From NCBI GenBank assembly GCA_964019425.1, contig OZ025807.1, forward strand, positions 554,823 through 618,822: a stretch of 64,000 nt of DNA, read 5' to 3'. How positions within the stretch are numbered: position 1 is the stretch's first letter; each line of letters begins with the position of its first letter. This stretch comes from Flectonema sp. DT1601. Its lineage: Eukaryota; Euglenozoa; Diplonemea; Diplonemida; Diplonemidae. This document shows positions 18,680 to 29,400 of the stretch, piece after piece. The notes below the pieces were generated by a model. It saw only the letters and a program-made list of their open reading frames with translations. It made no database searches and had not been told where the DNA came from. Made by a program: the position numbers and the translations under genes.

Positions 18680-18728
<49 letters not shown>

Positions 18729-18731
<3 letters not shown>

Positions 18732-19960
18732 CCTTATCGATATCGATTGACAATTGACAATAACTAATTACACTCTGTTTCGTTCTCTTTTTTCATAGTA
18801 AGTAAAGCGAGGAAAGAAAGTAACATTTCTCATTCCTTTCTTCTGTATTTTATTTATGTTCATGCCTCATAGTGAATGATAGTCACACTGTGTCATCATA
18901 CTGCATAGAGGTTCCTATGGTTTGTTAGCTAACTTTTGTTGATTGTCTACAATTTACACCTCACAATGAGCTCCCAAATGTTGTGCTCTGAGTGCCAAAA
19001 GCATCAGTTCATTCATTTAACCTTAGCATAAAGTAGTTGACTCCCTCTCTTGATTTTCATAGAAATAATTTTGATTTCTTTGATGTGCGTTGTCTTGGAT
19101 TGTTTCACTCTTGAAGCCTTGTTCCTGTGCATTAAAAGATCAGGTTCACTTCGAAAACGTCCTCCTATCAAACTCAAACAACTGCTTGAGTTCAAGTGTT
19201 TTGAAAAAGTGGAATATTCTGGTTTTATCACTAAGATTTACTTTTTCGAAGGGTTCTAAATTTTATCAGAACATTCATCACTTGAGTAGCAGCTTGAGGG
19301 GTTCTTGTTCCATACTCTGTTCAGGCGATGCATAACAATTTGCTAACTAAACTATAACTTCAGCACAGAGTCCCCTAACACTCAGCAGTTTCTTTGTTCT
19401 GGGATGTGCTGTCATTTTTGAAGGTTTAAATTGTCAGCATTCTTTCCTTTGTTCCCTTTCTCCCCAACAAGCATTTTCTGTTTGTGAACGTTGTCGTAAG
19501 ACCGTGTTGATAAATATCCTAGAGTCGCTGTGTTACAACCTGTATGAACAGAGTTTACACATATGAAGTATTAATTTGTGGATGCCTATTCATATTGAAG
19601 GCATTTACCATGAATTTGGCTCAGTATTTATCGTTTCACAATCCTGGTGGTAAGCATGACTTACCCATCGCAACCTGATCATCCTTAGTTGGATTAGGTT
19701 ATTTTTTACTCATTGTTTCTGCACCTTAACAACTCCCTTTTCCCCAATTTTCTAGTTCCACAGGCTCTGTTAAGCAACCTGTTCTGCACCTCTCTAATTT
19801 TTTTTTGGTTGCAGCATCGATTTATTTTTTTCTTCAGTTCAGAAAAATGTTGCAGGTGGAGTTGTTTGCAAGCGGAAGTTTTTTCATGGGTAAGACTTAT
19901 TTCATCTCGAAGACATGTTCACAAGCAGACCTTTACTTTTTATTGTTTCAAACAAAAACA
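18729..19960. other. host-like spacer without recognisable gene
   Basis: This 1.2 kb AT-rich stretch lies between the A tail of LINE B and the tRNA. Short open frames exist on both strands, but none has a domain, repeat or composition that supports coding. It contains several T-runs and pyrimidine tracts. I see no repeat shared with the rest of the window. Confidence 0.5.
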
Positions 19961-20032
19961 TTCCGCTGCGGGGAATTGAACCCCGGTTTCCTGGGTGAGG
20001 GCCAGGTGTTCTAACCACTATACTACAGCGGA
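19961..20032 (-). tRNA. tRNA-Glu (anticodon CTC)
   Basis: The reverse complement folds as a tRNA. The seven-pair acceptor stem (TCCGCTG with CAGCGGA) is perfect and is followed by discriminator A. The anticodon stem CCTGG/CCAGG encloses the loop CCCTCAC, giving anticodon CTC. The T stem CGGGG/CCCCG encloses TTCAATT. The internal promoter boxes are good (A box TAGTATAGTGG, B box GGTTCAATTCC). A TTTTT terminator follows two bases after the gene. Odd points are C instead of the near-universal U at position 33 and an A-A mismatch in the D stem. It is the only minus-strand host gene in the window. It is probably functional, but C33 leaves room for a pseudogene. Confidence 0.85.
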
Positions 20033-20037
20033 TGCAA

Positions 20038-20056
20038 AAAAAGCTTTTTTTTATTT
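20038..20056. repeat. target-site duplication, left copy (LINE F)
   Basis: The left copy of AAAAAGCTTTTTTTATTT, with one extra T, lies just 5' of LINE F. It matches 20816-20833 on the other side of the element. It starts about six bases upstream of the 5' end of the minus-strand tRNA-Glu gene. Confidence 0.7.
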
Positions 20057-20062
20057 ACTCAG

Positions 20063-20491
20063 ATGTTTGGTAAGATTATGGAGGGTTCAACAAGGGCGAA
20101 ACCACCGATCAAACGGGTGATGCTTAGGCAGTATCTTGATGCTACCGGAGGCCTGAGAGCGGCTCGATACCCCAAGGACATGCTGAGAGAATCAGAGATA
20201 AGGATAGCCAGGTTCAGAACGGGCTCTCACCCCCTGCTCAGGGTAAATGAACTACCGATAAAGTGCCCCTTCTGCAAAAGAACAGACTCTTCTGCCCGAC
20301 ATCTAATATTTGATTGCGAGGATGGTGACGTGGTCCGCATTAGAGAAGGAACAATTAGATCAAACATTCAGGAAGCGAGAATCTCCGAGACCAAACTAAA
20401 TCTTTCAATAATGTTTGCGACGAGAAATCTTCATGCCCTAGCCGGCTACTTATGGCATTTGGAACAACGAACAGGCTTATCAAACTGTTAA
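20063..20491 (+). pseudogene. C-terminal remnant of LINE F ORF (CCHC knuckle)
   Basis: 142 codons start at an internal ATG. They align with the last part of the LINE E protein: a helical segment with RESEIRIARFRTGSHP, the knuckle CPFCKRTDSSARHLIFDC, and a hydrophobic C-terminal helix. No RT or RNase H is left. An AG preceded by a short pyrimidine stretch (ttactcag) lies immediately before the ATG; that may be chance. It is not expected to act on its own. Confidence 0.7.
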
Positions 20492-20796
20492 CTGATTGGT
20501 AGTTGCTAATTCATTAGTATCATTCTCCCTTATCACACTCCTTAATCATCTCCTAATTTCTCTGAGGACATCCGCAGAGCTTCATGGCTCGTAGGTAACC
20601 CAGTGGTCTTTGGCCACCGTCCCTGTACTGATCCTTCGCTTTATATTAACTGTGTCTTGAGATTCCTATCCGGGGAAGTCCTCCAACGGACTCAAGACAG
20701 TTGCGCTTGTTTTTACTTATATACTTTATCAAAAAATAAGAAGGGCAAGAATGCTCAGAACGAAGAAAAATAAAGTGGAAAGACAGGGGGGATGTG
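20492..20796 (+). other. 3' UTR of LINE F
   Basis: This is a non-coding tail between the ORF stop and the (TAAA)n tail. It contains CAGTGGTCTTTGGCCACCG, which matches a segment of the LINE E 3' UTR near 22855 and includes the self-complementary GTGGTC...GGCCAC. This may be a conserved RNA element of the family. Confidence 0.6.
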
Positions 20797-20815
20797 ACTA
20801 AATAAATAAATAAAT

Positions 20816-20833
20816 AAAAAGCTTTTTTTATTT
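20816..20833. repeat. target-site duplication, right copy (LINE F)
   Basis: This is the right copy of the duplication flanking LINE F, AAAAAGCTTTTTTTATTT. It follows the (TAAA)n tail directly. Confidence 0.7.
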
Positions 20834-20888
20834 TTTCTTCTTGGGAACCTCCCTAGCCGTACTTTCAACCCCAGCTTTTTTTTTTTTG

Positions 20889-21125
20889 ATGTCTGCGGAG
20901 CACCAAACTACAGAGACTTTTAGATCTGTTGAGGAACGCATGCTTAAACTTGACTATGGTGACATCGAGAAGCATATCAATCTCAAATCACCCAGACCCA
21001 TGCTTCAAAGTGGCGAAACGATTCTTGAAATTGGAGGAATCCCAATCAAGACACAAGAAGAACTCGACAACTTGATGCTGCAATACGTCGTTCGTGAGGA
21101 CAGCATTATGGTTGTGAGAGCAATA
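20889..21125 (+). pseudogene. PDZ-like host gene fragment joined to LINE E
   Basis: About 80 codons from an ATG at 20889 do not resemble LINE sequence. They end in SGETILEIGGIPIKTQEEL followed by a short helix and a VVRA strand, which reads like the second half of a PDZ domain (GD-x-ILEVNG-x-P, helix, final strand). Codon choice looks like the host genes. A pyrimidine stretch with AG (caaccccag, ending near 20874) lies just upstream, as before host starts. The frame then continues into LINE E thumb sequence. I infer a host gene cut by the LINE E insertion, or a gene piece carried along. I did not find the rest of the gene beyond LINE E. Confidence 0.4.
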
Positions 21126-22664
21126 TTCAAAACTGCCTTTCTGTTACCGATAGTCGACTCAGTAAAATACCTCGGAGTTCACATCGACGACAGGCTCACC
21201 TTCCACAAACAAGTAGGCAAGATTCACGAAGAATTAAAGAGGGGGATATCACTTCTGCAGTGCCTCCAGCCGTACGAACTGGACTACAAGACTCTTAACA
21301 TGGTTAAGAACCTTTATGTAACCGCGAGAATCTCGTATGCGCTTGACAGTTTTGGTTGGCTGATAAGCAGCAGCGTTGACAGCATCGACTTCGAACTGAG
21401 GAAGGTCGCCAGACTGGTTACTGGATGCAGCAAGTGTACGCCAAGAGAGTTACTGTTGTGGGAGTCTGACATGTATCCTTTTAAACGTCAGATTGAAAAG
21501 CAGACAAAAATTGCGTACTACAGGTATAAAGCCATGACTTGGATACCTAATACAAACAGACTCGCCTCAACACAAAGCTACTGGGCTGGCCTAATCCCTG
21601 GCACTGATAGTCAGCGTGAAAGCCAGTGCTTAGTGCAGCCTGACTCGATGGAACCCTGGATATCTCCGACGAACCTTAGGATTAGCAACAGCTGCGGATT
21701 TCCGAAGTCCGCGAACCCTGCGGTGGACAAAGAAAAATTCATGTCGTACATTGGAACGTTGCCTCCTGTCGACATGGTAATCAACTGCGATGGTTCTTAC
21801 TCTGCTTCCGGCGCGGCCGGTGCGGCTCATATTGCCAAGTCACGTAGCGGCCTTCGATCTGCATACGCGTCTAGGCTTTATCAAGCTGACTGCAGCTATA
21901 GGACTGAACAACATGCTCTGAAGAACGCGGCTAGACATCTGAAAACGGTGTTTAGCAAAGATACTTCAATGAAATCTGTGAGGATATTCACGGACTCAAA
22001 ATCCCTTCTGGATGAACTGCTGGGTGGAAGGTGCAGACAGAAGAATACTGAGTCCTTGAAGATACTGGAATACCTGCGCATGTGTGAAATGAAAGTGCAT
22101 TTGCAATTCATCCCCTCGCACATTGGAATCGAGTTTCACGATGAAGTTGACGCGCTTGCAAAGGAAGCAGCGCACAACAAGAACATCCGACCTGTGCTAG
22201 TCAAAGGCACTTACTTCTCGCGATCATCACATGTTAAGCGCTGCATCAAAAAGGATCTGCTTAACGTGAGTGGTTACACCTGCTACAAACACCTCATCAG
22301 AGGCCGTTCCGTTAAATACCCTCCTGGGATGGAAAGAGCCGACGAGATACGGATAGCGAACTTCCGGACAGGATGTCACCCGCTAATTCAGAACTGGCGC
22401 AAGACGATCGACTGCCCATTTTGTGGCGAACCGTCCTCACAGGTTCACCTGCTGCAGGGATGTCAATCTCCCAAACTCGACTCGGCCAGGTTCAAAATCC
22501 TGGGCTTCTCAACACTGACCGGCAAGTGGGATCGCGATCGAGAACTTATTATTGCCAACGAAATTCCTAACCTTGAAGCTCTCTTCACTTTGGCGTGGCT
22601 TCCATCACTCGCGTTGATCATAAGGTGGATGGAACAGACATCTAACCTTAGACTTTGGAAGTAA
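21126..22664 (+). CDS. LINE E ORF remnant: RT thumb, RNase H, CCHC knuckle
   Basis: This is the 3' part of a LINE polyprotein, in frame with the upstream PDZ-like piece. Visible parts: RT connection/thumb at 21150-21500; RNase H at about 21775-22190 with the four acidic positions in place (CDGS, RTEQ, FTDSKS, DEVDALAK, with SHIG before the last); EIRIANFRTGCHP; and the knuckle CPFCGEPSSQVHLLQGC near 22410-22470. No stop interrupts it. With the polymerase palm missing it cannot copy itself. The intact frame points to a rather recent insertion. Confidence 0.75.
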   Translation, partial: FKTAFLLPIVDSVKYLGVHIDDRLTFHKQVGKIHEELKRGISLLQCLQPYELDYKTLNMVKNLYVTARISYALDSFGWLISSSVDSIDFELRKVARLVTGCSKCTPRELLLWESDMYPFKRQIEKQTKIAYYRYKAMTWIPNTNRLASTQSYWAGLIPGTDSQRESQCLVQPDSMEPWISPTNLRISNSCGFPKSANPAVDKEKFMSYIGTLPPVDMVINCDGSYSASGAAGAAHIAKSRSGLRSAYASRLYQADCSYRTEQHALKNAARHLKTVFSKDTSMKSVRIFTDSKSLLDELLGGRCRQKNTESLKILEYLRMCEMKVHLQFIPSHIGIEFHDEVDALAKEAAHNKNIRPVLVKGTYFSRSSHVKRCIKKDLLNVSGYTCYKHLIRGRSVKYPPGMERADEIRIANFRTGCHPLIQNWRKTIDCPFCGEPSSQVHLLQGCQSPKLDSARFKILGFSTLTGKWDRDRELIIANEIPNLEALFTLAWLPSLALIIRWMEQTSNLRLWK

Positions 22665-23138
22665 AGTAGGTGACATGTAGTCGCCAATATCAATTTGTTA
22701 TTAGTTTAGTATTTTCATCATTATCAATCATCTCCTGGTTGGGTAACTGCACATCACCTTCGGTGTTGTCGCAGTGTCTCTTCCAACACTCCTGTCTCCT
22801 TCTTCTCCTATTCTCCTTATAAATTTCTCTTGAGGGCAGGCCTTCGGGCTGTTCAAGTGGTCTTTGACCACCGCTCTAGTTATATGCTCGACTCTTTGTT
22901 TTCCTTATCGATGGTAGGAATGGTAACCGAATTAGCTTCGTGTGTCCAATTTCAAGGACGCGTGACCATTTATTTTTTCCGTTGCCGCTCTTCTTACGTC
23001 CTCAGGCGGAGCCTACCTATGTTTCCCGTGTTTTCCAATTTGTCAGACTTAAGTCAAAAAGAAAGTATAAAAGAAAGACAAAACATAGAAGTGAAAAGAA
23101 CAAAAACAAAGAGTTTGGTAGCACAAACGAGTGTAACC
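22665..23138 (+). other. 3' UTR of LINE E
   Basis: This is a non-coding tail between the LINE E stop and its A28 run. It contains AAGTGGTCTTTGACCACCG near 22855-22875, shared with LINE F and able to form a short hairpin. Its last 100 bases are A-rich. Nothing else is recognised. Confidence 0.65.
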
Positions 23139-23170
<32 letters not shown>

Positions 23171-23179
23171 TTTTTTTTT

Positions 23180-23370
23180 GGGGCGTCATAGTGCAGTGGA
23201 TGGGGTGGTGCCCCCGCACCCAATCGGCCTCGGTTCGAACCCCGCTGTACGCACCGCGCCTCACAGCGCAATCAGTTTCCGTGTCGCATCCCCCATTGTC
23301 TCGAAAAAGTGAACGGCCACCCAGTAAGGGCAGCGCCTAAGCAATTATAGTAGTAACAAAAAGAAGGAGA
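23180..23370 (+). mobile_element. tRNA-derived SINE-like element
   Basis: The head (23183-23252) resembles a tRNA: an A box-like TAGTGCAGTGG, a perfect B box GGTTCGAACCC, and an outer GCGT/ACGC pairing of the acceptor ends. The T stem and lower acceptor stem are poorly paired, so it is tRNA-like and not a tRNA gene. The body starts with a GCGC-6-GCGC hairpin (cgcctcacagcg) and a segment repeated at 33041-33061. It ends in A-rich sequence near 23370. This is the structure of a SINE with an internal Pol III promoter. It sits right after an A28/T13 junction. Confidence 0.6.
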
Positions 23371-23401
23371 AACACAGTAGTGAAACACTCAAAAAAAAGA
23401 C

Positions 23402-26400
23402 AGTCGTGGTTACTATTCGGCAAACACGCCCTGTCCTCCGCTGAGGGTGCACAACAGGGAGACCCTTTGGGACCGATGCTGTTCTCATTAGCCTTGAAAC
23501 CGGTGCTCTTGGAGGTGTTGAAAACCAGCCCGGAGTTCGCCTGTTTTTATTTGGACGATGGACTGATCGCGGGCTCATTAGAACAAGTGGATCAAGCCCT
23601 ACGCACCCTAGACAGGGAATCGGCAAAGATAGGACTGTGCCTCAGGCCCGCCAAGTGCCAGACGTATGTCTTACAGGAGAACCCAGTCGAGCTCCCGTCC
23701 GGCTGGGGATTGGAAGGCATGGGGAGCCCCCTTTTTAACGGGGACTTCCTAGGTTCACCTTTCGGATCGATCACACATGTCCGGAACTTCGTAACGCAGA
23801 AGGTCAGCAAGCTACAGGACAAGGCCCGTCTGATCGCAGGCATGGAAGACAGACAGGCAGCCCTAGTCCTACTTAGACAGTGCTCGGGCTTTTGCGAAGT
23901 CACACACCTGATGCGGAGCTGCTCATTCGATATAACGGAACAGCTGCAGATGGTAGATGAAGTCGTCAGGGGGACTGCCTCAGCGGTACTAGGACAGGGT
24001 CTGGAAGGCTCGAGATGGATCCAGGCGCAGCTTCCCACGCGGATGGGCGGACTCGGCCTCCGTTCATGCACAAAACACAGGAATGCCGCCCTTTTAGGTT
24101 CGCTAGGACTAGTAAAGGATACCTGCGTAAGCCTTTGGCGAGACTACAAATGTGACCTAAGTTCGCAGATCCAAGAAACGCTGAACAAAGAACTGCCGGA
24201 TAGCCTAAAACTGGAGGGCACATATAACCCACAACGCTTCACCTCAGCCAGGCTAGACCAGGTCACACGGGACAAGCTGCTGGAGGAAGCGACGCCAACC
24301 GACAAGAAGAGACTCCTGTCTCTTACGATGCCGAAAGCGAGTGCGTGGCTACAGTGCCCGGATGAGGAGTGCTACATAGGCTCCGACATATTCCGTATCG
24401 CCTGCGGACTACGACTCGGGGCAGCTTTGTTCTCAGAAGATGAGGCCTGCCGTGCTTGCAAAAAAACACAGGATGCGTACGGATACCACGCCTCTGTCTG
24501 CATCGACGGCGGGGATATCCACCGCAGACACGATAAAGTGAGGGAAGAATTTATCGGCATCTGTCGTTCGGCGGGCTTGGCAACGATGAGGGAACCCAAA
24601 TACCTCGTCGGATACAACAAGCAGCGACCTGCAGACTGGTACTGCCCGCAAGGATTGAGCGAGGGAGTCGGACGGGCGTTTGACGTGACGATCGTCAACC
24701 CAGGGGCATCCAGGAACTACAACAAGCCGGGCCAAGCAGCCAGTGATGCGGAAGCCGCAAAGTCAGGCAAGTACTCGACCTTATGTGCAAAGTACGGAAT
24801 AAATTTTTCCCCGATTGCCCTTGAAGTCTACGGAGGTTTAGGCCCACAAGCAGTGAGGACGCTAAGCCGACTGTCGCAGCTGCGCGCCCTTGTCACGACG
24901 TTACCCCTACGAGAAGTTGCAGGCCTGTATGCCAGGAGGGTCTCAACCCAAGTGGTGGTCTGCACGGCAGAAGCCCTCAGAGCAAGAGGAGCATCGCTCA
25001 CACACCAAGCGACGTCATCCGCAAGCAAGCTGCACACGCCACATACGCCGTCGGCACCGAACACATCCGATGACGTATCATTGTCCGCTTTGTCCCCACA
25101 ACCTATGGATCCAACTCCAGACCCAACCACACCGCTTGCCGGAGGGAACGACTTGCCAGCGGAACCCGAGAGGGATTCAGCTACTAGGCCGACTACGAAG
25201 CCAGAGGAACACAGTACGAACCTAGCAACTCCACTACACAAAGCCGAACCCACACCAGCCGCAGGCTACTCCTCTTCGCCAGCTGGCGCACAGAAGAACA
25301 CTTCGACCGATTCAGCCACCGCTGCCCCGACCCCTCCTGGCCCAACCATATCTACTGCCGGAGGTTTAGAGGTTCCGGAGTCCGGGTCGCGTCTGTCATC
25401 CAGTCCCCAAGGAGTGTCCACCGACCGCACATTAGCTGTAGACAATGCCTCCGTGCCTGCTGGAGATCGATCCGAAGCCACCTTAGCCACCGCTGCCCCT
25501 GCTCCTCCTGGCCCAACCATATCTATTGCCGGAGGTTTAGAGGTTCCGGAGTCCGGGTCGCATCTGCCATCCAGTCCCCAAGGAGTGTCCACCGACCGCA
25601 CGTTAGCTGTAGACAAAGCCTCCGTGCCTGCTGGAGATCGATCCGAAGCCACCTTAGCCACCGCTGCCCCTGCTCCTCCTGGCCCAACCATATCTATTGC
25701 CGGAGGTTTAGAGGTTCCGGAGTCCGGGTCGCGTCTGTCATCCAGTCCCCAAGGAGGGTCCACCGACCGCACATTAGCTGTAGACAATGCCTCCGCGCCT
25801 GCTGGAGATCGATCCGAAGCCACCTTAGCCACCGCTGCCCCTGCTCCTCCTGGCCCAACCATTCCTACTGCCGGAGGTTTAGAGGTTCCGGAGTCCGGGT
25901 CGCGTCTGTCATCCAGTCCCCAAGGAGTGTCCACCGACCGCACATTAGCTGTAGACAATGCCTCCGTGCCTGCTGGAGATCGATCCGAAGCCACCTTAGC
26001 CACCGCTGCCCCTGCTCCTCCTGGCCCAACCATATCTATTGCCGGAGGTTTAGAGGTTCCGGAGTCCGGGTCGCGTCTGTCATCCAGTCCCCAAGGAGGG
26101 TCCACCGACCGCACATTAGCTGTAGACAATGCCTCCGCGCCTGCTGGAGATCGATCCGAAGCCACCTTAGCCACCGCTGCCCCTGCTCCTCCTGGCCCAA
26201 CCATACCTACTGCCGGAGGTTTAGAGGTTCCGGAGTCCGGGTCGCGTCTGTCATCCAGTCCCCAAGGAGTGTCCACCGACCGCACATTAGCTGTAGACAA
26301 TGCCTCCGTGCCTGCTGGAGATCGATCCGAAGCCACCTTAGCCACCGCTGCCCCTGCTCCTCCTGGCCCAACCATATCTATTGCCGGAGGTTTAGAGGTG

Positions 26401-29400
26401 CCGAAGTCCGGGTCGCGCCTATCATCCAGTCCCCAAGGAGTGTCCACCGACCGCACATTAGCTGTAGACAAAGCCTCCGTGCCTGCTGGAGATCGATCCG
26501 AAGCCACCTTAGCCACCGCTGCCCCTGCTCCTCCTGGCCCAACCATATCTATTGCCGGAGGTTTAGAGGTTCCGGAGTCCGGGTCGCGTCTGTCATCCAG
26601 TCCCCAAGGAGTGTCCACCGACCGCACATTAGCTGTAGACAAAGCCTCCGTGCCTGCTGGAGATCGATCCGAAGCCACCTTAGCCACCGCTGCCCCTGCT
26701 CCTCCTGGCCCAACCATATCTATTGCCGGAGGTTTAGAGGTGCCGAAGTCCGGGTCGCGCCTATCATCCAGTCCCCAAGGAGTGTCCATCGACCGCACAC
26801 CAGCTGTAGACAATGCCTCCGTGCCTTCTGGAGATCGATCCGAAGCCGCCTTAGCCACCGCTGCCCCTGCACCTCCTGGCCCAACCATACCTATTGCCGG
26901 AGGTTTAGAGATATCGGAGCCTAGGCTGAGCCCGTCAAGTAGCCCACGTTTGCATGGGGAACCCGCACTAGCTGTAGACGACCTCCCTTCGACAGCGTCC
27001 CTTGGACGGATTGAAATAACCCCGACTGTTCCAGCCACCGCCTACCCTATTCTTCCAGGCCCATCCATTTCTATTGCCGGAGGTCTAGAAGTATCGAAAG
27101 CTGAGCTGAGGCTATCAATTAGTCCGCAGGAGTTGCCCGTTGAACCAGCATCGGATGTAGGCAATCCTCCTTCGCCAGATGGTGGACAGAAGGAACCCAC
27201 GCTAAACGATCCAGCCACCGCTGTCCCTTCTCCTTCGGGCCCAACCGCACCAATTGCTGGAGGTTTGGGGATATCGGAGTCCGGTCTGAGACCGCATGGT
27301 GCGCCGGGAGGACCCGCACTAGCCGCCACAATTCCATTCTTGCCAGCTGATCCGGTCGGAGCCCCAACCGCAACATCCACCGGAAGACCAGAGGTAGCGG
27401 AGCCACTATTAGACCATAACAAACCGCGGGGGAAAAAAGACCTAGAATCTAACCTGCACACTGGCCCGATCGCAACATACGTTGGAGAGACACCGTGGAA
27501 GGAAGCCTCCCTGTCTAGGCCAGACTCTGCCGCCCTACACCCTCCTGGCCCAACTATATCTTTCGCCGGAGGACAGCAGGAACCGGAGTCGGTCCCGGGA
27601 AGACCCCTGAGTCCACAGAAGGAGCCGTCACTCATGTGGAGTTTGGACCCTACTGCGGACTGTATGCCACGGAACGCATTAAACACCACGCTGGAAACGC
27701 CAAGGGAACTGTTATACCCCGAGATGGACGCGGACCCGACCGAAATAGTGATGGAATCTTTGATGCACGCAGACGAGGTCCCGATCCACGTAGGCCTAAG
27801 ACACCTCGTAATGCCGATCACCGACCAACAGTACATGAACCCCGGGAGTTCAGCACCAGAGCGGGTATCCATACTACCCGAGGCTCTCTTCCTGTTGCCG
27901 GTAGTGAATGATCCAGGAGGTGCCCCGGAGAACGCGCAGTCTTCGAACCCCGAGTGTCGAGAACTAGAACGGGACGCCGGACAGGACGAGACATCGGTTA
28001 AGGCAGCAGCGAAAGATACAGGTGGGGTCCCAGAGTACCTACATCCTCCCTTCGTACCATTTGAAGCAGGTCTGGAGGGGATTCAGAATCTCGGGAACTC
28101 CTGCTATATGAACGCAGCGCTCCAGTGCCTATGCAAGGGCATGCCTCTACCAGATTGCAGCAAATCGTCTGAACACCTGGCAGCCTGTGTCCTATGCAAT
28201 CTGCGGGAACTGAAGCGTTCAGGGTCTTGTTCCGCTGCGAAGAAACTATGGGAGTGGGTGAAACCACGCTGCGGACCAGGACAATCAGAAGCTGAACACG
28301 CACTGTCAGAGCTGCTCGAAGCGATCGAGGAGATGGGAGCACCACCAGTCGACTTCATGTCCACCGTAACGCAGACCCGCACGTGTCGAGTCTGTGAAGA
28401 CACACACACGAAACGGAATCGAACACCCATCCTCCGACTGAACCCTGGCCAAACGCCAGCCACAGCCTGTGCCACAACGTCGACCAGCCCGGCGGACTTT
28501 GTCTGCCCGATTTGCAAGTCGAGCTCAGCGACGGTCACTACATCGGTAGACGAGTTAGCCCGATCACTGTTCTTTGGATTCAACGAGGGACATTTCGGAG
28601 ATCCCGAAGCCGAAGAAAAGGTCAGCATACCGGCATCCTTCGTAGACACTTCGAGCCGCCTGTACGCCCTGACTGGAGTGATCCAACACACCAGACACAG
28701 CGAGTCTTCAGGTCATTATGTATCGTACACGAGAAACGGAAGGGGGGGATGGCTGATTCAGGATGACTCGACCGAAAGAATTTACACATCGGAAGTCACC
28801 CAACTGAGTCCCTGTGTCGCCCTGTACTTGAGACGAGAACAACCTTCCTCCTGCGCACCGAAATCAAGATGGAAACCAGCACCCTTTGACAGGAAACCAA
28901 CCTTCTACTACGGAGTCGCGGAAGGCAGATCCCCAGGAGTGTACACCACGTGGGAGGAAACGAAGAGGGAGGTGTCCAACTATAGGGGCGCCGTCCACAA
29001 AAGATTCGTCCTGCGGGAGTCAGCCCAGCGATTCGTGGAGAGATACAACCCTCCGAAAGGGGGACCTGTAGTCACACCACCGCCAGGTGACAAATGGTAC
29101 GCAGTGGTCAGGGGCCGAAAGACGGGTCTGTACGACTGCTGGCGGGAAGCGAGCTCGATGGTGAACGGGTACAGCAAAAACCAGTACAAGGCCTTCGACT
29201 CGCGGGAAGAAGCCTCTCTGTATTGGTGGGACCACATGGCAGGAGGACCCCAGCAGGACTCTCCTCGCATGTGCCTTTTCTTCGCCAGTCACAAGAACTC
29301 GGCCACCGGGAAGACGGGAGCGGCTGCCTGCCTGTTAGACACGCTCCTACACAAACTGACGGCTAGCTGGGTCGCGACACTCGATACCGCAGACCTCGGA

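Larger units (their letters stand above)
14033..18728 (+). mobile_element. LINE B: 5'-truncated relative of LINE A
   Basis: Similarity to LINE A begins abruptly at the QCLLKG segment (near 14034), a few residues after the USP catalytic cysteine box. It continues through the rest of the USP, viroplasmin-like and RNase H-like modules, a 3' UTR (17949-18679) and an A49 tail (18680-18728). This is the pattern of a 5'-truncated LINE insertion. Sequence divergence from A and C is high, so it is another subfamily and not a copy of A. Its 3' UTR recurs inverted at 33108-33612. Confidence 0.85.
20057..20815 (+). mobile_element. LINE F: strongly 5'-truncated RNase H-type LINE, 3' end only
   Basis: This 0.76 kb insertion consists of the last 142 codons of a LINE ORF, a 3' UTR and a (TAAA)n tail at about 20797-20815. 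It is bounded by an 18-19 bp target-site duplication. The encoded end (20063-20491) has the EIRIARFRTGSHPL segment and a CCHC knuckle (CPFC...H....C), both also present at the end of LINE E. The two 3' UTRs share the motif AGTGGTCTTTGRCCACCG. Insertion was directly upstream of a tRNA gene. Confidence 0.8.
21126..23166 (+). mobile_element. LINE E: 5'-truncated RNase H-type LINE with A28 tail
   Basis: LINE sequence starts close to the RT thumb segment VKYLGVHIDDRLTF and runs through RNase H, a CCHC knuckle, a stop at 22664, a 3' UTR and an A28 run (23139-23166). The protein end and a 3' UTR motif match LINE F, so both belong to one superfamily but different families. RT plus RNase H without a restriction-like endonuclease is the layout of the I/ingi/L1Tc kind of LINEs. 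The RT fingers and palm are missing. Confidence 0.75.

Noticed and set aside
23183-23252. Functional tRNA gene
   Set aside because: A and B boxes are good, but the T stem and inner acceptor pairs fail and no regular anticodon arm forms. It is better explained as a SINE head.
25266-27038. 590-codon minus-strand frame over the 171-bp repeats of LINE C
   Set aside because: Same cause: 3n repeat period. No initiation context, no domain, and the + strand frame continues into real LINE domains.
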